Positions 26,589-34,787 of a stretch of 64,000 bases of DNA are shown piece by piece. The notes beneath the pieces were generated by a model. It was not told where the DNA came from, made no database searches, and worked only from the letters and a program-made list of their open reading frames with translations. Position numbers and translations under genes: made by a program. Source of the stretch: JBBSBL01 sp963735885. Its GTDB lineage: Bacteria; Actinomycetota; Thermoleophilia; Solirubrobacterales; Solirubrobacteraceae. The stretch is taken from contig CAVTMP010000002.1 in the NCBI GenBank assembly GCA_963735885.1, forward strand, positions 1 through 64,000, read 5' to 3'. Within the stretch, counting starts at the first letter, position 1; the number at the start of each line of letters is the position of its first letter.

Positions 26589-27347
26589 CGCGACGCCGCG
26601 GTCACGATCGCCGCGAACGACTCGGGATCGAGGCTGGCGCCGCCGACCAGCGCGCCGTCGACGTCGGGGAGCGCGAGCAGCTCGGCGGCGTTGTCGGGCT
26701 TGACGCTGCCGCCGTAGAGCACCCGGGTGCGCTCGGCCTGCCCGGGCGAGCGGCCGGCGACGAGCGCGCGAACGAAGGCGATCGCCTCCTGCGCCTGCTC
26801 CGGCGTGGCGACGCGCCCGGTCCCGATCGCCCAGATCGGCTCGTAGGCGATCACGACCTGCCCGATGCGCTCCTCGGCGACCTTCGCGAGCCCCTCCCGC
26901 ACCTGGTGGCGGAGCTTGCGCTCGGTGTCGCCGGCCTCGCGCTCCTCCTCGGTCTCGCCGACGCAGAGGATCGGCCGCAGGCCGGCCTCGAGCGCCGCGG
27001 GCACCTTGAGCTGGAGCGCGCGGTCGGTCTCGCCGAAGAGCTGGCGGCGCTCGGAGTGGCCCAGCACGACGCCCCGGACCTCGAGCTCGCCGAGCATCGC
27101 GGCGGAGACCTCGCCGGTGAACGCGCCCTCCGGGGCCTCGCTGCATCGTCTGCGCGTAGACGTCGACCGGCGAGCCGCGGGTCGAGTCGACCATCGCCGC
27201 GAGCGCCAGGAACGGCGGGCAGATCGCCACGTCGACGCCGTCGGCGCCGGAGACGCGCGGCAACAGCCCGCCGATGAACGCCTCGGCCTCGGCGATCGTC
27301 TTGTGCATCTTCCAGTTGCCCGCGACGAGCGGGGTGCGCGCGCTCAT
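26585..27347 (-). CDS. tpiA: Triosephosphate isomerase (frame change near 27145)
   Basis: The first piece begins PLVAGNWKMHKT with the catalytic lysine and runs to VDVYAQTM; after one extra base near 27145 it continues as EAPEGAFTGEVSAAMLGEL. The rest is complete: VVLGHSERRQLF with the catalytic histidine, AYEPIWAIGTG with the catalytic glutamate, and RVLYGGSVKPDN with the phosphate-binding loop. The joined length of about 253 residues is normal. It overlaps pgk and gpmI by ATGA at each end. The break is best read as a one-base sequence error. Confidence 0.93.
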
Positions 27348-28513
27348 CGCAGCGCCTCGACGCCGGGCAGCGTCTTGCCCTCGATCAGCTCGAGCGACGC
27401 GCCGCCGCCGGTCGAGACGCAGTCGACCCCGTCGGCGAGCCCGAAGGCGTGCAGCGCGGCGACCGAGTCGCCGCCGCCGACCACGGTCGTGCCCGGAGCG
27501 GCGGCCACGGCCTCCGCGACCGCGCGGGTGCCGGCCGCGAACGGCGCGAGCTCGAAGGCGCCCATCGGCCCGTTCCAGAAGACGGTGCCCGCGCGCGCGA
27601 CCTCGTGCGCGTAGCGCTCGGCGGTGCGCGGGCCGACGTCGAGCCCCATCCAGCCGTCGGGCACGTCGACGCCGTCGATCGTCCGCGTCTCGGTGTCCGC
27701 GGAGAAGGCCCGGCCGAGCACGAGGTCGCCGGGCAGGGCGAGCTCGGCGCGGGCGTCGCGCGCCGCGGCGAGCACGCGCCCGGCCGGCTCGACGCCGTCC
27801 TCCTCGCAGAGCGAGTCGCCCACGGGATGCGCCTGGCTGCGGAAGAAGGGAAAGCACATCGCGCCGCCGATGAGCACGGCGTCGGCGAGCTGCAGGAAGC
27901 GGTCGAGCACCGCGATCTTGTCGGTCACCTTCGCGCCGCCGACGACGGCCACGAGCGGGCGGGCCGGGGATTCGAGGATGCCGGTGAGCGTCTCGACCTC
28001 CTTCTGCAGCAGCCGGCCGGCCGCGTGCTCGGGCAGGCGGTGGGCCACGCCCTCCGTCGACGCGTGCGCGCGATGCGCCGCGCCGAAGGCGTCGTCGACG
28101 TAGACGTCGGCGAGCCCGGCCAGCGCGTCGGCCAGCGCGGGGTCGTTCCGCGTCTCCCCCGGCTCGTAGCGGACGTTCTCGAGCATCAGCACCTCGCCGT
28201 CGCCGAGGCCGGAGGCGAGCGCCTGCGCCTCGGGCCCGACGACCTCCGGCGCGAGGCGCACCTCGCTCCCCAGCAGCTCGCCGAGCCGCTCGGCGGCGGG
28301 CCGCAGCGAGAGCTCCGGCTCGCGGTCCTTCGGCCGCCCGAGGTGCGAGGCGAGGACGAGCCGCGCCCCCTTGCCGCGCAGCTCCTCGAGCGTGGGGAGC
28401 GCCGCGCGAATCCGCGTGTCGTCGGCGACGCGCCCGTCGTCGAGCGGGACGTTGAAGTCGACGCGGACGAGGACGCGCCGGCCGGCGACGTCGAGGTCGT
28501 CGAGGGTGCGCAC
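27344..28513 (-). CDS. pgk: Phosphoglycerate kinase
   Basis: 389 residues. It contains the 3-phosphoglycerate site (VLVRVDFNVPLDDG, RLVLASHLGRPKD), the hinge region and the nucleotide-binding end (VFWNGPMGAFELAPF, VVGGGDSVAALHAFG, CVSTGGGASLELIEG). It makes ATP from 1,3-bisphosphoglycerate. GTG 28513 is preferred; the codon just before it is a TTG that could also serve. It lies 39 bases after gap and overlaps tpiA. Confidence 0.96.
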   Translation of the reverse strand: MRTLDDLDVAGRRVLVRVDFNVPLDDGRVADDTRIRAALPTLEELRGKGARLVLASHLGRPKDREPELSLRPAAERLGELLGSEVRLAPEVVGPEAQALASGLGDGEVLMLENVRYEPGETRNDPALADALAGLADVYVDDAFGAAHRAHASTEGVAHRLPEHAAGRLLQKEVETLTGILESPARPLVAVVGGAKVTDKIAVLDRFLQLADAVLIGGAMCFPFFRSQAHPVGDSLCEEDGVEPAGRVLAAARDARAELALPGDLVLGRAFSADTETRTIDGVDVPDGWMGLDVGPRTAERYAHEVARAGTVFWNGPMGAFELAPFAAGTRAVAEAVAAAPGTTVVGGGDSVAALHAFGLADGVDCVSTGGGASLELIEGKTLPGVEALR

Positions 28514-28552
28514 CAAGCTAGCGGCCCGTCGCCGGACGTCGCGGCGGAGCCA

Positions 28553-29554
28553 CTAGAGGACCCGCTGGACCAGGTCGACGCAGCGATTCGAGTAGCCCCA
28601 CTCGTTGTCGTACCAGGCCACGATCTTCACCAGGGTCCCGTCGAGCACGGCGGTGAGCTCCGAGTCGAGGATCGAGGAGTGCGGGTCCTTGACGATGTCG
28701 GTGGAGACGATCGGCTCGTCGGTGTAGCGCAGGATGCCCTTCAGCGGGCCCTCCGCCGCCGACCTCAGGGCCGTGTTGAGCTCCTCGATCGAGGTCTCGC
28801 GCTGCGCCTCGAAGGTCAGGTCCACCACGGAGCCCGTCGGGACGGGTGCCCGGATCGCGAAGCCGTGGAGCTTGCCCTTGAGCTCCGGGATGACGAGGCC
28901 GATGGCCTTCGCCGCCCCGGTCGAGGCGGGAATGAGGTTCACCGCGGCGGCCCGCGCCCGGCGCAGGTCCTTGTGCGGCATGTCCTGCAGGCGCTGGTCC
29001 GCGGTGTACGCGTGGATCGTCGTCATCAGGCCGTGCTTGATGCCGACCGTGTCGTGGAGGACCTTCGCGACGGGGGCGAGGCAGTTCGTCGTGCACGAGG
29101 CGTTCGAGATGACGTCGTCGCGGCGGCGGTCGTAGGCCTCGTCGAAGTTCACGCCGAGCACGACCGTCGCGTCCGGCTCGGTCGCCGGCGCCGAGATGAT
29201 GACCTTCTTCGCGCCGCCCGCGAGGTGCTTCGCGGCGTCGGCCCGGGCGGTGAAGAGGCCCGTGGACTCGATCACCACGTCGACGCCGAGGTCGCCCCAC
29301 GGCAGGTTCGCCGGGTCGGTCTCGGCGAGCACGCGGACCGGCGCCCCGTCGACGACGATGGCGTCGCCCTCGAGCGCGACGGTGCCCGGGAAGGGACCGT
29401 AGGTCGAGTCGTACTTGAGCAGGTGGGCGAGCGTCTGGGCGTCCGTGAGGTCGTTGACGGCGACGAACTCGATGTCCGCCCGGGCCTCGTGGGCGGCGCG
29501 GAAGACGTTGCGGCCGATGCGGCCGAAGCCGTTGATGCCGACGCGGGTGGGCAT
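28553..29554 (-). CDS. gap: Glyceraldehyde-3-phosphate dehydrogenase
   Basis: 333 residues with the NAD-binding start VGINGFGRIGRNVFRAA, the active-site SNASCTTNCLAP, HAYTADQRLQD and the C-terminal WYDNEWGYSNRC. It converts glyceraldehyde-3-phosphate to 1,3-bisphosphoglycerate. The ATG is preceded by AGGAAGGA, a strong ribosome binding site, in contrast to the many leaderless genes around. A TAGCCT hexamer at 29630-29635 and a hairpin after rapZ suggest that the glycolytic operon starts here. Confidence 0.97.
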   Translation of the reverse strand: MPTRVGINGFGRIGRNVFRAAHEARADIEFVAVNDLTDAQTLAHLLKYDSTYGPFPGTVALEGDAIVVDGAPVRVLAETDPANLPWGDLGVDVVIESTGLFTARADAAKHLAGGAKKVIISAPATEPDATVVLGVNFDEAYDRRRDDVISNASCTTNCLAPVAKVLHDTVGIKHGLMTTIHAYTADQRLQDMPHKDLRRARAAAVNLIPASTGAAKAIGLVIPELKGKLHGFAIRAPVPTGSVVDLTFEAQRETSIEELNTALRSAAEGPLKGILRYTDEPIVSTDIVKDPHSSILDSELTAVLDGTLVKIVAWYDNEWGYSNRCVDLVQRVL

Positions 29555-29629
29555 GCGGGGTTCCTTCCTGCTCAGGCGAGTCCGGGGGCGCGCCGGGCGC
29601 GGGAGGGGCCTCTGCCCGGCGGAGCGCGA

Positions 29630-29635
29630 AGGCTA
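29630..29635 (-). promoter_or_regulatory. Candidate -10 TAGCCT of the gap-pgk-tpiA-gpmI operon
   Basis: TAGCCT on the minus strand lies 75 bases before the gap ATG, which would give a leader of roughly 65-70 bases holding the AGGAAGGA ribosome binding site. Confidence 0.35.
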
Positions 29636-29661
29636 TCCGACGGCGCGATCGGCCGTGCGTC

Positions 29662-29683
29662 CCGGGCCGGCGACGCGGCCCGG
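29662..29683 (-). terminator. Hairpin after rapZ
   Basis: An 8-bp perfect stem (29662-29669 with 29676-29683) and a 6-base loop lie 15 bases past the rapZ stop. All-GC stem, no T-run. It could end uvrC-rapZ transcripts before gap. Confidence 0.4.
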
Positions 29684-29697
29684 CCGGCGGCCGCCGA

Positions 29698-30600
29698 TCA
29701 CGCGGCGGGCACCCGCTCGGCGTCGCGGTGGAGCACCTCGACGAGATACGGCCCGCGGTCGCCGTAGCGCTCGGCGAGGTCGTTCACGATCGCCACCGAG
29801 CGGTGGCGCCCGCCGGTGCAGCCGATGGCCACGAGCAGATGGGCCTTGCCCTCGGCGAGGTACTGGGGGAGCAGGAAGTCCATCAGCGGGTGCAGGCGCG
29901 CGTAGAAGTCGTCCAGCGCGCCGTCGCGGTTGACGTACTCGCGCACGGCCGGGTCGCGCCCGGTGAGCGGGCGCAGGTCCGCCTCGTAGTGCGGGTTCGG
30001 CAGGAAGCGGACGTCGAGCGCGACGTCCGCGTCGCGGGCCGGCCCGTGCTTGAAGCCGAAGCTCTGGAAGGTGACGGCCAGGCGCCCGGGGGTCCGCGTC
30101 GGCAGGACCTCCTCGGCGAGCTTGCGCCGCAGCATCGCGGCGGTGAGGCCGGTGGTGTCGAGCACGACGTCGGCGCGCTCGCGCAGCGGCCCGAGCACCT
30201 CGCGCTCGGCGGCGATGCCGGCGGCGATCGTGCCGGAGTGCGCGAGCGGGTGGCGGCGGCGGGTCTCCTTGAAGCGGTTGATCAGCGACTGCTCGTCCGC
30301 GTCGAGGAACAGCACGCGGTGCGACACCCCGGCGGCCGCGAGGTCGTCGAGCACCTGCGAGAGGCCGCCGAAGTAGTCGCCGCCGCGCACGTCGGAGACG
30401 ACGGCGGCCCGCTCGACCTTCGATCCCTCGTGGGTGAACAGCTCGGCCAGCGAGCGGATCATCTCCGGCGGGAGGTTGTCGACGCAGAAGTAGCCCTCGT
30501 CCTCGAAGGCCGCCATCGCCGTCGACTTCCCGGCGCCCGAGAAGCCGGTGATCACGACGAAGTCCGTCAGCGCCGGCGGGGCTGATTCCGGCGGCTCCAT
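29698..30600 (-). CDS. rapZ: RapZ/YvcJ family nucleotide-binding protein
   Basis: 300 residues: Walker A GFSGAGKST at residues 19-27, the segment FCVDNLPPEMI, SFGFKHGPARDADVALDVRFLP split over the middle, and the C-terminal hallmark AIGCTGGRHRSVAI. In enterobacteria RapZ guides small-RNA control of amino-sugar synthesis; in Gram-positives it hydrolyses nucleotides and its role is unclear. It follows uvrC by 43 bases. The usual neighbours yvcK and whiA are missing: gap comes next. Confidence 0.93.
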   Translation of the reverse strand: MEPPESAPPALTDFVVITGFSGAGKSTAMAAFEDEGYFCVDNLPPEMIRSLAELFTHEGSKVERAAVVSDVRGGDYFGGLSQVLDDLAAAGVSHRVLFLDADEQSLINRFKETRRRHPLAHSGTIAAGIAAEREVLGPLRERADVVLDTTGLTAAMLRRKLAEEVLPTRTPGRLAVTFQSFGFKHGPARDADVALDVRFLPNPHYEADLRPLTGRDPAVREYVNRDGALDDFYARLHPLMDFLLPQYLAEGKAHLLVAIGCTGGRHRSVAIVNDLAERYGDRGPYLVEVLHRDAERVPAA

Positions 30601-30643
30601 GCCCGCAGTGTGACGTGCCGGCGAGACGGCTCGCGCCGGTGGG

Positions 30644-32584
30644 TCAGCGGCCCGTCTTGTTGAGGTGCGCCCAGAGGTCGCGGGCCACCTTGCCGGGCAG
30701 GCCCGGGACCGCCTCGAGCTCCTCCCGCGAGGCGGCGGCGAAGGCGTCGGGCGAGCCGAAGTGCCCCAGCAGCAGGCGCTTGCGGGCCGGGCCGACGCCG
30801 GGCAGCTCGTCGAGGATCGAGGTGGTCATCGCCCGGTCCCGGCGCCCGCGGTGGTGGGCGATCGCGAAGCGGTGCGCCTCGTCGCGGACCCGCTGCAGCA
30901 GCTGGAGCTCCGCGGTGTCGTGCGCCAGCCGCAGCGGCGCCTCGCGGCCCGGCAGGAAGACCTCCTCGATCCGCTTGGCGAGCGAGACGACCACGACGCC
31001 GCGCTCCCGGAAGCCCCGGAGCGCCCGGAGGCCGGCCGAGAGCTGTCCCTTCCCGCCGTCGATCACGATCAGGCTCGGGAGCGTCGCGAAGCTCGCGTCG
31101 TGCTCGCGGTCGTGCGGGCTGCGCTCCCGCTGGCGCTCCCACTGCGCGAGCCGCCGGCCCAGGATCTCCTCCATCGCGGCGAAGTCGTCGGGCTCGCCGA
31201 TCCCCCGGGCCGCGCCGCCCTCGTCCTCCCCGCGCACGGTGAAGCGCCGGTAGTCCGACTTCTTCGGCGCGCCGCCCTCGAAGACCACCATCGAGGCGAC
31301 CGTGTGCGTGCCCATGAGGTTCGAGATGTCGAAGCACTCGATCCGGATCGGCGGGACGTCCAGGCCGAGCGTCCGCTGCAGTCCGTCGAGCGCCTCGACC
31401 CGCTGCTGGCGGCGGCGCTCCGAGCGCAGCTTCTCCTGGTCGAGCGCGAGCCGCGCGTTGCGCTCGGCGAGCTCGAGGATGCGGCGCTTGTCGCCGCGCT
31501 CGGGCACCCGCACCTCCACCGGCCCGTCGCGCCGGTCGGCGAGCGCCTCGGCCAGAGCGCCGGCGCCCTCGGCCTCCCCCACCGCCCGCTGGACGACGAC
31601 CAGCGGCGGGATCATCGCCGCGCTCCCGTAGTACTGGAGCAGGAACGCCTCGCCGACCTCGGCCACGCCCCGCCCCGTGGCGTTGTCGAGGTAGAAGCTC
31701 TGGCGGTCCGCGAGCACGCCGTCGCGGACCTGGAAGACCTGCGCGTTCGCCTCGGTGCCGTCGACGGCGACGGCGACGGCGTCGAGCGTCCCCACCGCCT
31801 CGTTCGCCACCCGCTGGCGCTCGAGCAGCGAGCGCACGGCGCGCAGGCGGTTGCGCTCGCGCGCCGCGTCCTCGAAGCGCCGCTCGTCGGCGGCGCGCCG
31901 CATGCCCGACTCGAGCGCGCGCTCGATCTCCCGGTAGCGGCCCGAGAGGAAGTCGACGACGCCGTCGATCCCGCGGCGGTAGTCCTCCTCGGAGACGTAG
32001 CCGACGCAGGGCGCCTCGCAGCGCTTGATGTAGTAGTCCAGGCAGGGCGACCCGCTGCGCCGGCCCGGCTCGGCGCCGTCGCAGGAGCGGAACATGAAGA
32101 CCTTGCCGAGCAGGTCGAGCGTCTCGCGCACCCGCTTGGCGCTGCGAGTACGGCCCGAAGTAGGCGCGGTCGCGGCGGTGGCGCTCGCGGGTGAAGTAGA
32201 CCCGCGGGAAGGCCTCGTCGAGCGAGATCGCGATGTACGGGTAGCACTTGTCGTCGCGCAGGCGGATGTTGAAGCGCGGCTTGTACTGCTTGATGAAGTT
32301 CTGCTCCGCGAGCAGCGCCTCGGCCTCGGTGCCCGACCACGAGGCTCTCGATCCGGTCGATCGAGCGGCAGCAGGTCGCGGCCGGCCCGGGTGCTCGGCG
32401 CCGAGAAGTGCGAGGCGACGCGCTTGCGGATCGACTTCGCCTTGCCGACGTAGATGACGCGGCCGCGTGCGTCGCGGAAGAGGTAGACGCCGGGCGCGTC
32501 GGGCAGCGCCCGGCGCTGCGCGCGCAGGCGCTCGGGGCGGGTCTCGGCACCCGCCGGCCCGGCGGTGTCGGCGGGATCGGCCAT
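30644..32584 (-). CDS. uvrC: Excinuclease ABC subunit C (three frame changes)
   Basis: The pieces join at about 32355, 32335 and 32145. In order: the GIY-YIG nuclease (GVYLF, VIYVGKAKSIRKRV), EALLAEQNFIKQYKPRFNI, CYPYIAISLDEAFPRVYFT, the cysteine cluster CLDYYIKRCEAPC, the UVR helix pair (RRFEDAARERNRLRAV), the RNase H-like nuclease (IECFDISNLMGTH, PSLIVIDGGKGQL) and the HhH end (DELPGVGPARKRLLLGHFG). UvrC makes both incisions in nucleotide-excision repair. About 640 residues, a normal length. The breaks sit in GC runs and are probably sequence errors. Confidence 0.93.
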   Translation of the reverse strand: MADPADTAGPAGAETRPERLRAQRRALPDAPGVYLFRDARGRVIYVGKAKSIRKRVASHFSAPSTRAGRDLLPLDRPDREPRGRAPRPRRCSRSRTSSSSTSRASTSACATTSATRTSRSRSTRPSRGSTSPASATAATAPTSGRTRSAKRVRETLDLLGKVFMFRSCDGAEPGRRSGSPCLDYYIKRCEAPCVGYVSEEDYRRGIDGVVDFLSGRYREIERALESGMRRAADERRFEDAARERNRLRAVRSLLERQRVANEAVGTLDAVAVAVDGTEANAQVFQVRDGVLADRQSFYLDNATGRGVAEVGEAFLLQYYGSAAMIPPLVVVQRAVGEAEGAGALAEALADRRDGPVEVRVPERGDKRRILELAERNARLALDQEKLRSERRRQQRVEALDGLQRTLGLDVPPIRIECFDISNLMGTHTVASMVVFEGGAPKKSDYRRFTVRGEDEGGAARGIGEPDDFAAMEEILGRRLAQWERQRERSPHDREHDASFATLPSLIVIDGGKGQLSAGLRALRGFRERGVVVVSLAKRIEEVFLPGREAPLRLAHDTAELQLLQRVRDEAHRFAIAHHRGRRDRAMTTSILDELPGVGPARKRLLLGHFGSPDAFAAASREELEAVPGLPGKVARDLWAHLNKTGR

Positions 32585-32594
32585 CCTGGATTCG

Positions 32595-32604
32595 AGGATA
32601 GGGT
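32595..32604. promoter_or_regulatory. Overlapping divergent -10 elements of uvrC and the aldolase gene
   Basis: On the minus strand TATCCT (32595-32600) lies ten bases from the uvrC ATG; on the plus strand TAGGGT (32599-32604) lies eight bases from GTG 32613. The two hexamers share two bases, so the two polymerases would compete. Confidence 0.4.
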
Positions 32605-32612
32605 CCGGCGTC

Positions 32613-33644
32613 GTGCCCGACGCCCCCGTCAACCTGTTCAGCGACACGCAGACCCGTCCGACGCCCGCGATGCGGCGGGCGATGGCGGAGGCCGAGGTCG
32701 GCGACGAGCAGCGTGGCGAGGACCCGACGACGCGGACGCTCGAGGCGCGCGTCGCGGCGCTCCTCGGCCACGAGGCGGCGGTCTTCCTGCCCTCGGGCAC
32801 GATGTGCAACGCCATCGCCTTTCGCCTCCATCTCGGGCCGGGCGGCGACGAGGCGCTGCTCCATCGCGACAGCCACCCCGTCCGCTTCGAGGCCGCCGGG
32901 CCGGCGGCGATCTCCGGGGCGGCCCTCAACGTGCTCGACGGGGTCGGCGGCACGTTCACCGCGGAGGCGCTGGCGGCGGGCGTCCGCCCGGCCGGCGACC
33001 GCTACGCGCCGCGCTCGCGGCTCGTCTCGCTCGAGCAGACGACGAACGTCGGGGGCGGTCGGGTGTGGCCGCGCGAGCAGGTCGCCGCGGTGCTCGGCGT
33101 CGCCCGCGAGCACGGCCTGCGCGCCCACCTCGACGGCGCCCGCCTGATGAACGCGGTCGTGGCGAGCGGCGTGGCCGCCGACGCCTGGGCCGCGGACTTC
33201 GACACCGCCTGGATCGACTTCACGAAGGGGCTCGGCGCGCCGGTCGGCGCGTGCCTCGCGGGGTCGGCGGACCTCATCGCCGAGGCGTGGCGCTACAAGC
33301 AGATGTGGGGCGGGGCGCTGCGGCAGTCGGGCATCGTCGCCGCGGCGGGCCTCCACGCCCTCGACCGTCACGTCGAGCGCCTGGCCGAGGACCACGCGAA
33401 CGCCCGCACGCTCGCCGAGGGCCTGGCCGCGCTCGAGGGCGTCGATCTCGACCCGGCGGGCGTGGAGACGAACATCGTCGTCGCGCGGGTGGAGGACGGG
33501 CCGGCGTTCGTCGCCGCGCTGGCCGACCGGGGCGTGCTGGCCGGCGCCCTCGACGAGCGCACCGTGCGCTTCGTCACCCACCTCGACGTCGACCGGGCGG
33601 GCGTCGAGCGGGCGCTGGCGGCGGCGGCCGTCGCGGCGGGGTAG
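32613..33644 (+). CDS. Low-specificity L-threonine aldolase-like PLP enzyme
   Basis: 343 residues from GTG 32613. It has the aldolase pattern of fold-type I PLP enzymes: NLFSDTQTRPTPAMRRAM, FLPSGTMCNAIAF, HRDSHPV, RAHLDGARLMNA with the PLP aspartate, and the PLP lysine in DFTKGLGAPVGA. These enzymes cleave L-threonine or allo-threonine to glycine and acetaldehyde. The gene is divergent from uvrC with only 28 bases between starts, and convergent with the glycosidase gene after an 11-base gap. Confidence 0.9.
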   Translation: MPDAPVNLFSDTQTRPTPAMRRAMAEAEVGDEQRGEDPTTRTLEARVAALLGHEAAVFLPSGTMCNAIAFRLHLGPGGDEALLHRDSHPVRFEAAGPAAISGAALNVLDGVGGTFTAEALAAGVRPAGDRYAPRSRLVSLEQTTNVGGGRVWPREQVAAVLGVAREHGLRAHLDGARLMNAVVASGVAADAWAADFDTAWIDFTKGLGAPVGACLAGSADLIAEAWRYKQMWGGALRQSGIVAAAGLHALDRHVERLAEDHANARTLAEGLAALEGVDLDPAGVETNIVVARVEDGPAFVAALADRGVLAGALDERTVRFVTHLDVDRAGVERALAAAAVAAG

Positions 33645-33655
33645 ACGCCCCCCGG

Positions 33656-34759
33656 TCAGCGCCGCGGGCGGCCGCGGCGGAAGGCGCCGCGGACGGCGAA
33701 GAAGGCCGGCTTCGGGCGCAGACGGCGATCGAACAGCGTCGGCGCGAGGTCGGGGCGCCGGAAGAGGTCGTCGATCCACGAGCGCCCGTCGTGGAGGTTC
33801 CAGAACGTGAGGCTCCGGCAGCGGCGGACGCCGAGGCAGATCCGCACGAGGTCGCTCATGCGTCGCGCCTGCTCCGCCGCCCGCCCGCCGCCCGGCGCGA
33901 GCGGCGCGTCGACCTCGGTGAAGGCCACGTCCACCCCGAGCGCCGCGAGCCGGCGCATGGTGTCCCGCACGAGCGGGACGTCGGCCGGGATCGGGGTGAG
34001 CAGCGGAGAGAAGAGATGGCCCTGGAGGCCGACGCCGTCAACCGGGACGCCGCGGCGCCGGAGCGACCGGACGAGGGCGACGAGCGCGTTCGCCTTCGCC
34101 CCGTCCTGCTCGGTGAACACCTCGTTGAGCCACAGCTCCGCGTGCGGCGCGGCGCGGCGCGCGATCCGGAACGCCTCCGCGATCCAGCCGGGGCCGAGGA
34201 CCTTCGAGAAGTGCGTCGGCTGGAGCGTCGCCGTGTCGCCGACGTAGCGGAACGGCTCGTTCACCACGATCCAGCGCGCGATCGCGCGTCCGTAGCGCCG
34301 GGTGATCGTCGCGAGGTGGTCCTCCATCACGCCCCGCAGACGCGCCGGGTCGACGATCGCCTTGACCCACGCGGGGGTGGTGGCGTAGGCGATCTGGTCC
34401 CAGAGGAAGTGCGTCGCGGTGACCTTCAGCCGGTGGGCGCGCGCCCAGGCGATCGAGCGGTCGGCGCCGGAGAAGTCCCAGCTGCCGGCCGCCGGGTGGA
34501 CGACGCTCCACACCAGCGAGCGCTCGAGCGTGACCGCGTCGAACTGGCGCGCCGCGAGCGCGTCGTCCGCCGGCCGCCCGGCCTCGGTCCCGACTCCCAC
34601 GCGCACGCCCGCCCGCCGTGCCGCGCAGCGCAACGTCGCGCCGGCGGCGCCCGCGCACGCACGGGGGTCCGCCGAGCGCCGGGCCGGCGCGGGCGACGCG
34701 GCCGCGCCGGCGGGTGCCGCCGCGACCAGCACGAGGAGAAGCGCCAGCAACACGGGCAT
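33656..34759 (-). CDS. Secreted glycoside hydrolase family 10-like protein
   Basis: 367 residues with a signal peptide (VLLALLLVLVAAAPAGAAA). The catalytic pair of GH10 is visible: acid/base glutamate in RWIVVNEPFRYVG and nucleophile in VDVAFTEVDAPLAP; SWDFSGADRSIAWARAHRL and LWLNEVFTEQDG are further family segments. Two normally conserved subsite motifs differ: the PENXMKW region reads TLERSLVW and the LVWH region reads HFLWDQ. The fold and mechanism are thus likely those of an endo-beta-1,4-glycanase, but xylan may not be the substrate. No other glycan-degradation gene lies nearby. Confidence 0.8.
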   Translation of the reverse strand: MPVLLALLLVLVAAAPAGAAASPAPARRSADPRACAGAAGATLRCAARRAGVRVGVGTEAGRPADDALAARQFDAVTLERSLVWSVVHPAAGSWDFSGADRSIAWARAHRLKVTATHFLWDQIAYATTPAWVKAIVDPARLRGVMEDHLATITRRYGRAIARWIVVNEPFRYVGDTATLQPTHFSKVLGPGWIAEAFRIARRAAPHAELWLNEVFTEQDGAKANALVALVRSLRRRGVPVDGVGLQGHLFSPLLTPIPADVPLVRDTMRRLAALGVDVAFTEVDAPLAPGGGRAAEQARRMSDLVRICLGVRRCRSLTFWNLHDGRSWIDDLFRRPDLAPTLFDRRLRPKPAFFAVRGAFRRGRPRR

Positions 34760-34768
34760 CGCGTGGCG

Positions 34769-34780
34769 AGGCTATAGGCT
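34769..34780. promoter_or_regulatory. Overlapping divergent -10 elements of the glycosidase and oxidoreductase genes
   Basis: Centred on CTATAG: TAGCCT on the minus strand (34769-34774) lies nine bases from the ATG at 34759, and TAGGCT on the plus strand (34775-34780) lies seven bases from GTG 34788. The two hexamers abut. Confidence 0.45.
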
Positions 34781-34787
34781 CCGGAGC

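Noticed and set aside
29555..29697. Riboswitch or RNA leader upstream of gap
   Set aside because: Only a simple GC hairpin close to the rapZ stop was seen; no known riboswitch core.
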